Of a DNA stretch of 64,000 bases, positions 49,086 to 58,900 are shown piece by piece (the first letter of the stretch is position 1; every line of letters starts with the position of its first letter). The notes under the pieces were generated by a model that saw only the letters and a list, made by a program, of their open reading frames with translations, was not told the DNA's origin and did no database searches. Where the stretch lies: positions 22,692,596 through 22,756,595 of the forward strand of contig CP099844.1 of NCBI GenBank assembly GCA_030062745.1. Reading direction: 5' to 3'. The position numbers were made by a program, and so were the translations under genes. The stretch comes from Capitulum mitella (Eukaryota > Arthropoda > Thecostraca > Pollicipedomorpha > Pollicipedidae).

Positions 49086-49275
49086 TAGTGTAACAGTGCT
49101 CATCTTCTCCGCCCATACCTAGTGTAACTGTGTACACCCTCCCCAGCCGTTCCTGGTGCAACGGTGCGCATCATCCCTGGCCGTCCCTGGTGTAACGTTG
49201 TACACCATCCGTGACCGTCCCTGGTGTAACGGTTTCCTTGTCCCCATCCGTCGGTGGTGTAACGTTGCACACGAG
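49086..49275. repeat. Minisatellite, about 38-bp unit
   Basis: About five units contain CCGTCCCTGGTGTAACG and GTACACCATCC, with variation. Confidence 0.8.
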
Positions 49276-50908
49276 GCGGATCTGCTTTGTCTGAAACACG
49301 CTGCAAATGCGTCTGGCACGCCGATCAAGTCTGCGTCCTTCAGCTTAAGGTCTAACATGGTCAACTTAAGTGAGCTGTTTTACGCCTATAAGTCCTGCAT
49401 TTCGGATTTATCTGTATTATCATTTGCCAGGGTTACCATTGATCAGACACACGCAGAGCCACGGGAACTCCTCTTCATTTGGGGGGGGGGGGGAGGCGGG
49501 GAGAGAAACGTTTTGGGTCGATTCTCTCCAGCCAACGCCCATAGGGTCAATGCTAAATTTAAAAAAGTTGGGAGGTCTGAAGCCCCCCTGGCCCCATGGC
49601 TTCCGCGCTTATGGACACACGAACATGCCATGAAATCGATTCACGGAACTTCCTCATGCCTCATAACATCGATGCACGGCACTTTTTCACGAGTAACCCA
49701 GCCACCGGATGCAACCACAACGTTGGGAATTGATATTCAGTGGTAACTATTACCGCGGTGAAAGGGCCTTTGTTTATGACGATCAAAAGAAGACATAAAA
49801 CAGTGCAAATTGCACAGAAAGATCTGAGTGTCGCTCTTCCCACGTGGTCGCGCAGAACGTGTTCTTACGGAAAACAAGCAACATGTTTCAAATGGTCAAA
49901 CCCGATCAACTTAGGCCAAAGGAACTAGGTCATCTTTCGTGTCTGCACCTCTCAGTTTTTTACCTTCAACAAACCGGAGAGGGTTCTCATAAACGTCCGG
50001 CCGGACGCAGGCCAGTTTTTTCTGGGCAAGCATCTAAATATAAATAGAAAACTTTCTTGTTGTCCTAGATAACGTCAGTGATGCAGATTTTTGTTTTGAA
50101 ACAGCTTTTCAAAAGCAGCGTGGAGAACTGAGTTCAAGAACAGTATGCATATCTGGACAATGAGAAGTAGTGCAAAACTTAGGAAGTAAGCGATTTTCAA
50201 ATGGCGTTGTGCTTTTCTTTGCTTACTCGCCGCGTTGCGCCATTTATCCGCCATATAAGTTACGACTTGTCACAGCACCATGGGGTTCCTATGGTTTGAG
50301 AATCTGAGTTCGATCATCTCACACCATCACAAATATCCGAGAAAAGCGTTCGGGTATATTCGTCTTGGTTTCGGTCCCCGAATACAGCACGGAAACGTTC
50401 CAACCGTCCTGCGGAAACGGGCCTGGAAATACAATAAGCATACTCATGAGAACATTCGCAGCGCGCTTGGTCTGTTCCATCCATGCATTCTTTTACCGAT
50501 AATGGGTGCAATTCCGAAGAAAGAACAATGACGCCAACAACCCCGATTTTCAGCGTTTAGTTATAACGTTTCAGCCGGTTGTTTTGCGCATGGGATATGC
50601 CAGAGGTTTCATATCTGGAAGAACGAGGTTTTCAACGGTTCGCTTAAGATAAGGCTACATCCTGGTTTCGTCACCGCTCATTCGAATGTTTTCAGACTGC
50701 CCGCTGGCATATTTTAAAAAGCAGTATGACCATTTGAGCTTAAGAACAAGCAATAATCTGCATTCACTGACAACACCTACCTGGTAGCACAGTTTTATAG
50801 AATACATACAACACAAATCTTCCATTCATCATCCACGCACACTCCATAAAGCCATCTGGATTTCTGCCGCGACTTCCGTGGAGCGATCGCCACCGCCCGC
50901 AGCGCCAC
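49276..50908. other. Dispersed repeat then no supported feature; downstream of the MTMR2 stop
   Basis: A poly-G repeat at 49,480-49,590 is related to the duplication at 34.2 kb. I could not find a clear AATAAA on the minus strand shortly after the MTMR2 stop. Confidence 0.35.
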
Positions 50909-51478
50909 CTAGGACGGCACTGGCGAGGTGACTCTCTGATTCCGCGTGCTGCGCGACTCCAGCTCCTTCTGCAGCTCCTGGACGCGCGCGCGCAGCTGCT
51001 TCTTGAGAATGAGCAGCTCGCGCTGTCGCACGTGTACGGGCTCCTGCGGCATCATGCGCGGGTTCCACTGGCAGCAGTAGTTGAGCCAGGGCCGCAGCTG
51101 ACGCAGCGAAGGGCTGAGGAAGAGCGTGCCCGTGTACAGCTCGGGTGCGTACAGCGGGTTTATGTAGTCCTCGATGTTGGAGTTGATGAACGACCAGAGC
51201 GACACCGTGTTGCGCTTCAGGTCATCCCTGACGCGCTCGCGCTCGCTGTTGCAGAGGAACGTGCCGAACAGGTTGGAGTAGAGGTGCTTCATGATTTGCA
51301 GCAGCAGGTCCTCGTGGAACTCGAAGGCGTTGCTGAAGTGCTGCATCACCTGCCAGACGCAGTCGATGAACTGGGCGAAGACGGGCGAGCGGTCGGCGTC
51401 CGAGTGCCGGTCGTCGCCGTGGCCCACCCGCTGCTGGAACTTGTGGCCGAAACTCAGCCACTCCTTCTCGATCAGCAC
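50909..51478 (-). CDS. MTMR2: MTMR2-like exon B (189 codons and stop)
   Basis: It begins after a TTCCAG acceptor with [20 protein letters not shown], which continues RGFE of exon A exactly as in known myotubularins. It ends SPVPS-stop (TAG at 50,911-50,909) after a coiled coil of [20 protein letters not shown]. The intron of 342 bp (51,820-51,479) is CpG-rich, unlike the upstream DNA. Confidence 0.92.
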   Translation of the reverse strand: MLIEKEWLSFGHKFQQRVGHGDDRHSDADRSPVFAQFIDCVWQVMQHFSNAFEFHEDLLLQIMKHLYSNLFGTFLCNSERERVRDDLKRNTVSLWSFINSNIEDYINPLYAPELYTGTLFLSPSLRQLRPWLNYCCQWNPRMMPQEPVHVRQRELLILKKQLRARVQELQKELESRSTRNQRVTSPVPS

Positions 51479-53182
51479 CTGGAACAGAAGCGGCGTGAGG
51501 CGGCGCCATCCCCGTCAGACGGCAGCGGCGTCGCGAACGGCGGCGGCAGTCAGCGGCACACCACAGACAACGGCTCAGCTCGCAGGTTCGCGGTCCAGCC
51601 GGATGGCACATTCGCACATCGCAGAAAACTGCTCACAGCACCATCATCCACTGATGTATTCCGAGAATGATATATCGCATGAAGGCATGCCGTCGCGGCA
51701 TGGTCATCATCGTGACGACGCTATCGCACACAAAACCAGGCCAGTCAGCCACCGTTTCCCAGAAACCCTGCCAGGTCCGGCGGTCACGACAGGGACAGGG
51801 CAGCGCCGTGCCGTTCTCACCTCGAATCCGCGGATGGTCCGGTAGTACGGGTCCAGCAGGAGCATGGCCAGCGCCGTCAGCTGGGCAGTGCGGTCCCAGC
51901 CGTCCGAACAGTGCACCACCACCGACGTCTTGTTGTACTCCACCTTGTCGACGATCTTGAGCGCCCCCGTCAGAATGCACTTGATGTGCTCCAGCCAGTT
52001 GGTGGCCTCAAGGTTGCTGAAGTAGTGGGCCTCGTCGATGTTGGGGAAGTGCATCTCCTTCAGCTTACGCAGCGACTCGCGCATCACGTGGATGTTGTGG
52101 ATGTCGAGGAAGATGAGCTCGGCGTTCTCGTAGAAATCGTCCAGCTCGTAGCCACCGCCCTTGGCCTTGTTGGCCAGCGCGTTGACGCTGGGCCGGGCGT
52201 CCATGATGTACAGCTTGTGGCTTTGGGCGTTGGCGTCGATCACCATCTGCAGGTAGGCCTCGTCCTCGCGCGACCGCTTGCCGGAGACGCCCACCAGCGG
52301 CTGCGAGCAGCGCGTGATGGTCGCCTGCGACTCCGGGTGGATCCAGGAGAGGATCGGCAGCCGGCCGCGGCTGCGGAACGCCGCCACGGCGCGCAGCTCC
52401 TCGTCGCTGGCGGCCGCCGGCACGGCCCACACGGCCGGGTAGCTGTCGCACACGTCGTAGTTCTCGTTGAGCCGCGTGATGCGCCACGACTCGGTCGGCA
52501 GGCCCTGGCGACGCAGCTCCAGGATCGGCTCGTACACGTTCCAGCCGTTCTCCGGGTACGTGTCGGCGTTCTTAAAGGCGAACAGGCGCTGCTTGTTGGG
52601 AATCGGGAACGTGTGCTGCTTCAGCTTCTCGAACACGTTGCGCCGTGAGTGGTTCTCCTGCTTGTGCGCGAAGCGCAGATTGCGCATGTCCTTGCAGAAC
52701 AGCTCGATGCCGTATGAGTTCTCCTCCCGGCTGGTGTTGGCGCCTCCGACCTTCTCGACTCGACTGATGACGCCGAGCGGCACGTCCAGCTCCTGGCACT
52801 TCTCCTTATCGGCGCGGAAGAAGATGCGGTAGTCGGTGACGGTGAGCGTGCCGCGCACCGGGCCGCTGTACGGGCACAGGTAGGTGACGTCGGTCGCCGT
52901 CACCTGCAGCGTCTCCCCGCGCACCAGCGGCGGCCCGTCGGCGCGCAGCGTCTGGCTCTGGTCGCGCGCCGCCGCCGCCTTGGCTTTGGCCTTGGCCTCC
53001 GCGGCCAGGTGCTCCGACGAGCTGGAGCTGGCCGAGCAGATGCTCTTGGACGGCGAGTGCGAGCCCTTGCTCGAGTTGGGCCCCTTGGAGGCGGCCGAGC
53101 TCGACTGCGACTCGGAGGCGGTGTATTCGGTGGCGCCGGAGTACATGTGGTGCGACTCGCCCGGTACCAGGCGGCGGTCCAT
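50909..53182 (-). CDS. MTMR2: Myotubularin-related phosphoinositide 3-phosphatase (MTMR2-like), whole gene
   Basis: The joined product is 643 residues. Order: a Ser-rich N-terminus; a PH-GRAM domain (about 75-200, with [16 protein letters not shown]); the myotubularin phosphatase core with [18 protein letters not shown] and the active-site [13 protein letters not shown] (Cys about 425, Arg about 431); [18 protein letters not shown]; and a C-terminal coiled coil (about 605-635). The intact CX5R loop with the DGWDR sequence marks an active enzyme that removes the 3-phosphate from PI(3)P and PI(3,5)P2 on endosomes. Length and architecture fit the MTM1/MTMR1/MTMR2 branch. MTMR2 is my best choice, but invertebrates often have a single gene for this branch. 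The start is ATG at 53,182 in a GCCGCCATGG context. It is divergent from TPR. Confidence 0.92.
51821..53182 (-). CDS. MTMR2: MTMR2-like exon A (454 codons)
   Basis: It runs from the ATG to a GAG|GTGAGA donor in phase 0, ending RGFE. It contains the PH-GRAM domain and the catalytic loop in one uninterrupted exon. An upstream in-frame stretch (to 53,293) lacks the right composition. A CCTCAG near 53,203 could be the acceptor of a 5' UTR intron. Confidence 0.9.
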
Positions 53183-55032
53183 GGCGGCGCGTGGCAGACG
53201 CACTGAGGTGCGAACTCTTCGACGGAGACTAGTTCTGCTGCTGGGATGGGCAATGCAGACCATTTTGTTGGAATTATTCTTGGATTTATTCAACGTTCAT
53301 GCATACCACAAAATTATTTATACATCTGCACATATCACAAAATGCTAACTGTTCCACATCACAAGAAATGCATGAACACCAATGTGATGATGTTGGTATG
53401 CATCATACATGCTTATGGATCACACTGTTAGTGCATAGTTTCATTAAAACTTCAAATGTAAGATCAGTGCTAAATCCAGGAGAAATGAAACTAGTGCCTA
53501 CAACAAGATGACCAAGGATGAGTGGAAAAGTGCTTATTCTTTTAGAATGTAAGCATTGAAATTTATACCAAAAACCTTAATGGTGTTCATTAAGCAAAGA
53601 TATCCAGCATCACTGATAATTTAGACCTTACTAAAAGAATTGCAGTACAACCTTCACCATTTCATGGAGTGGGTACACCATGGAGTCCAAGATGATCATC
53701 CCCAATGGATTAAATTCAGATCTAGTTTGCCTCTGGTGTTGCAGTCAGGTAAGAATGAAAAATGTTTTGTTTGTCAGCAAGGCCATGACATGCAAATCCC
53801 AAGATCTGGATAACCTTACAGTTGTGAATTGGTTTGCAAGCCCTATTGCAGGTGTTAATGAGATTCTTTGGGAAGGTTTCTGAACCCATGCTTTCTGTAA
53901 AACACGGTGTAGCACTGAATTTGTGCCACTTTGTTTTGCAGCCAACAACAAATTACATTATGCATTTTGGCATTTACAGAAAAATGAGAAATGTATGATG
54001 CAACTTAGATAAAGATGGTGTGACACTGCCACTGTTCCCTGAACATAGTTCCTTTGGAATGCACTTATGCATATGCAGTGCCTACCAACAACCCCAACAA
54101 GGCCGCTGTTGCCTCAATTTCAGAAATTCTGTGAAAAATTTCTTAATGCTAACTCAATTCTGCTGTAATAAGACCTTGCTGAAATCTGTCTTGTTTTTCT
54201 AATTTGGCTGTTGGTCAAACTAGCACTCTGATGACTGATGGATACCTGACAAGACACAAGACTTGACCCAAGACTTTGGGCACCTGGCCCAACAGGCTGT
54301 GTTGCTGTGTCCTAACTCACTAAAAAACAAACAAAATAAAACCAGCACTCAATCTTCATAAGAGCAATGCATCTACCATACATCAGTCATAGTCAATACT
54401 GAACAGTTTTGCAGACACAAATGGAAACAACTGCTGCATGAAACCATTTTGAACAGCTGTACCAGAGCTGCCTGACATAAGGCCCATGACCAAGCATGAT
54501 ACTATCCACACTTAACAATAATGTTATATCATTATCAATATCAGGTGTTTCTGCTGTAGTCTGACGGTAAAACTGAAGGGATTCTACATTTAACTTTGGT
54601 TTACATGCTAAAACCTATCAGAAACACATATGCAATATGTCGGACCGTGAACATTTAAAAGCGCATTCAGGTCGATTACACGCCATGACGTGACACATGA
54701 AAGAGTTCCAGAAATTTTAAAATTGCGCAGTCCCATACCTTTGATTCTCCGACGGACCGCGTCATACGACCTCGCGACGAAGCGGAACGTAATCTGTGAC
54801 GGAACTGCGGTGCAATGAGTCTGTGATTTCAGCGATTTTGGGCGTCGTCAAATGTCACAACAGCAGCAAAATTGTCTAAGAACAGATAGAGATGGAATCA
54901 AAATACAGTACAACAACGCATACGCGCAGACGCTGACGGAAAGCAGGGTCCGGCCTAACCGACTGCCGCGCGTGCCGACGATACGCGCAAACGCTCGAAA
55001 CGCGTGTCTTCTTATGCGTCGCGTCGCCGGCG
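53183..55032. promoter_or_regulatory. Divergent intergenic region MTMR2/TPR
   Basis: The two genes start 1.85 kb apart on opposite strands. Most of 53,300-54,620 is AT-rich and almost lacks CpG, and may be a 5' UTR intron of MTMR2. From about 54,630 to 55,190 CpG is frequent. This part includes TGACGTGA (CRE-like) at 54,686 and CGACGGACCGCG near 54,750, so it is the likely core promoter for at least TPR. Confidence 0.55.
54686..54693 (+). promoter_or_regulatory. CRE-like site TGACGTGA
   Basis: A CREB/ATF-type half-palindrome inside the CpG-retaining part of the divergent promoter, about 340 bp before the TPR start codon. Functional status is inference. Confidence 0.3.
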
Positions 55033-55189
55033 ATGGGGTCAGAGGAGGTGTTAAGGTCGTATCTAGAAGAGGATGAAATCATTCTTATTCCCCTCGAAGT
55101 CCGAACCAAGCTTCAGGGATCTTTTCGGCAATTCCATGACTCCGCAAAAGCATTGAAGGTCGAGTTCGAAGATTTTAAAGTTCAAAAAG
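55033..55189 (+). CDS. TPR: TPR exon 1
   Basis: MGSEEVLRSYLEEDEIILIP opens the frame, and the exon ends at a GTAAGA donor in phase 1 after FEDFKVQK. The short polar N-terminus before the first helix fits TPR. ATG at 55,033 is the only in-frame start before the helix; an upstream Met in another frame is irrelevant. Confidence 0.85.
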
Positions 55190-55873
55190 GTAAGACATGG
55201 AACACCTTCATTATCACTGTGATTGAATAATTCTGCTGGTATTTTAAATTGTCTGGCGGGCTGTCATCTAAAACTACATGGACCTTCATGTCCACGAAAT
55301 TGTCCTGATTTTGTTTTATTCCGTCTTATGAAAGTACACACTCTAATCTGTAAAAACAGCTTCTGAACCCCACTGATGGATTTCTGGAGCATTGCTGTTG
55401 ACTGGGAGGTGAAAAATTTCCTCACAATTCTCTTGAGGCACTGAATAGATCTGAATTGTTCTGATGCTGGTCGGTGGTCATATATGGCCAGTGTTGGAAA
55501 AATTGTTTTCTGGTGTCAGAGCACCAAAAAATTATACTCCAAGAAAAATTTTGTACTCCAAAATGGTCATTTGCCCTTCCCAAAAGACATGGGTATTCTT
55601 TAGTTTATTAGCCAACCAGAGTTTAAAGTTGCCCAGCATCCCCCCCAACTGATGGTTTACCATACATACTCAGCCTCTGAAGTACATTCCAAACCCATGG
55701 CCATCCACCTTCCACCCCCTAGTCATTGACTCCACTGACCTACCATGTAGACCCAGGAAGCTGATTCCCCCCCAAACTGATATGCTGGATCCACCCCTGC
55801 TGATCACATATGCTTGCATAGCTCCTAGTTGGTCCATGTGCCTCACGTAAATGCATGGCATTTTATACTCCAA

Positions 55874-55915
<42 letters not shown>

Positions 55916-58900
55916 ATATACTCCAAAAAAAGAATTTGCACTTCACACCAGGAAGAAAAACCAGGTTTCCAACACTGTATGGCACAGCCTCATGGCAGTG
56001 AAAATAAATTTTATGCAGAAATGAGGTTTCATGCCAAGGTCATATCAGAAGTTGTGATACCATTTTTATCTAAAATAATGAAGTGTACTGAGAAGAGAAA
56101 ATTATGCTACAAGATACCTCTTGAAATAATGCACAGATTCAGGTGCTTCAAACACCAGTCATTAGTCACATTATGATCAGATCTTCAGCTCAGAATTTGG
56201 TCTGAGGTAATGATGAATTCATGTGCCAAAGTCATATCCCAAGGTTCTTTTGTTTTTATGATCCCTGGGAAGTTAAAATGCTGTCACAATGAGGGCTGGA
56301 AAATCAGATGATTGTTCTTGGCATTAGAGTGTAATTTTTGTTTTCAGAGAATGGAATTTTAAACATGCAAAGAGTAATACTGATTTAAGCTGGCATTCTG
56401 ATTATAATTCAGTTATGACATCATACCTGCTTTCTACTGGATGGTCACAGAGCCATTTGTTTGTAGAGTTATCATTATGGTTATAATGTAGCCTTTGATG
56501 GAGGCTCAAGATCAAACTTTTGGAGTATAAAATGTTTTTGAAGCACATGTTTTCTGGCATTTTTCAACAACAAAAAGCAGCATCTTTTCCAATCCAGGTC
56601 ACAATTCATTCACACCCTACCACAGTATGTTTCAGTGTTGTCATGTTTCATTGATGCAAATATTGTCATTATTTGTTCAGGCTTAAGCTGGAGATCAAAG
56701 TCAGAGATAGTCAATATTTTAAAGTCATTGCATTATTACAGTTTTCAGAACAATTTTATGGAATCAGGTTTCATTGTATCATACATTTTCTTGTATCAAA
56801 GTAAGGTTGTGGGTCATTGGCAGAAGATATGCATTACCATGTACTGGCATATCTTCTTTAACTTAATTTTTGCTTAATAATATTTGACCTGTGGTGACTT
56901 AATGTGATGTCAGAATTATAGTATATTGATCCCTCATGGTGTAATAAAGTATATTAGGATATACTGTTGTCTCACAGCTCATGTTTGTAAGGAAAGAATA
57001 AGGTAATTCTTTTAAGATTGGATACTTTAAACACAATTACCTTTGTGACATCATGTTGACATGAACTTGGATGAATGTGGTGCATATTTTTATGCCAAAA
57101 GGTGCACAGTTGGTATATGAAAAGATACTGAAATACTGAATGGTTCTGAAAATTTCTAGTTTGCTGCTTTATTTTCAAGATGTCTGGAAAATTACCAAGG
57201 AGGCAGTGTTGATCCCCCCCCCCATTAATGGTAGGCAAAGGTTGATTTAGACCAGAAAGTGTGCTATATAATGAACCATCAAAGAATTTGTACCCTTTAC
57301 AGGGCTTATCCTGTGTTACATGATTTGATGGGATGAATGTCCAAAATTCCCTGGATCTGGTTTTCTCTCATCAAATGAATGTTGAATTGTGGAGACAGAT
57401 GAACATGTGAGACCAGAAACCAGAAAATTTGGCCATGGTGGCACTGAATGCTGACCTCTAAATTCACCTTCTATTTATATAACATATAACTTCTATCGAC
57501 ATTGCATTTTACATCATGGGTGTAGCTGTTTGAATTTCATACTTCCTAGCATGCCCAATCATGACTGATCATCCATTGTTTCTGTTGTTTGGAGCATGAA
57601 ACCTCATGTATTGGACATTCTCAGTGAAGTGTAAGATTTATTATGAAGTGGACTTTGCATTACACTGTGGTTTCAAGTCCATGCCACCATTCCCATCCAG
57701 TTGTGTTGCCTCTCACTATGCTGTTGTTTACAGAGCAGGATGAGTTTGAACTGGGACAGCAGCTCCAACAGAGCCAGCAGGAGCTGCAGGAGCAGTCCTC
57801 ACTGCTTGACCAGCAACGAGAGACAGTGGCTCAGCTACAACAGCAACTGTCATCACTCACAGAAAACTTCAGAAAAACAGATGCACAGCTTACTAGGTAT
57901 ACATACCACATAGATAATGCTGTGAGCCTTCAAGGTGTAATTTAATGTGAACTGCTTGTGTTCAGGCTGAGCCCCTTTGTCACATTATTTTGGTGCATTG
58001 CTATTCTGAATCATTTTCACAAGTGCCTTGCTATTTCACCTAGTGTCTGAGCAAGTGTGTCTTCAACTGTAACAAAGCTACCATTTATTCCAAACTATGT
58101 AAGATCTCGCATGCCCCATGCTTTTTACAACATGCGTGCCATATGATTGTGTAATAATATTTGCCTTCTCCAATCAAAGTTCTGTAGACTGGTCACCTGA
58201 GCACATGTCAAATGAAGCCTGTCTCCAGCTTGTATGTCCCAATGTCATCCTCCTCCTCATGTTGTGCCCCTGTTGTGTCAGTCTGCAGCTGATGTGCTCC
58301 AGTGCCAGATCAGCCTGCAGTGGGTGTCATTTGTCTTGGATCCGCCTGCACCGAAATATCACCATGCCAGACTGGCCTGCAGCCTGTGTTTCCCGTGCCG
58401 CAGCGTGTCGGCGTCTGAGCTGTCTGTGCGCCGTGAGCGGGACTCGCTGGACTCGGAGAAGGCCGAGCTGGCGCAGCAGCTGGAGCGGCGCTCCGCCGAG
58501 GCGGCCCGGCTCACCGCCGAGCTGGCCGACCTCGCCCGACAGCTGGCCGACGCCAACGCGGCCAAGTGCGCCGCGCTCGTCCAGGTGGAGGAGACTGCTG
58601 CCAAGGAGATCAGCCTCCAGTTCAGGTGGGCCCGGCGCCGTCGGCTGAGGCCTGGCGGCATTGGCTGGGAAGACCCAGCCTTGGTGGCGTTTTGATGGGG
58701 ACTAGCTTGGGAAGCTCGTGGTGCGTAACATTAATGGTTTGTTTACCGACCATGTCTGTTTCATGCGTGAATTCTAATCGTTTTGAGAAAACCACGATGA
58801 GATTCGGAAGGAAAACAGTGTAGGGTGTTACTGAGTCGCACATATGCAGTATAAAAAAATCGATTTTGTGGGATTGACAAAAAGGTGTTCACCCCTGATG

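Noticed and set aside
51032..51670. 212-codon open frame on the plus strand
   Set aside because: It is antisense to MTMR2 exon B and the adjacent intron, with no domain and a composition typical of shadow frames.
51911..52648. 245-codon open frame on the plus strand
   Set aside because: It is antisense to the MTMR2-like exon. GC-rich third positions suppress stops on the opposite strand, and the translation shows only low-complexity Val/Leu/His/Arg patterns.
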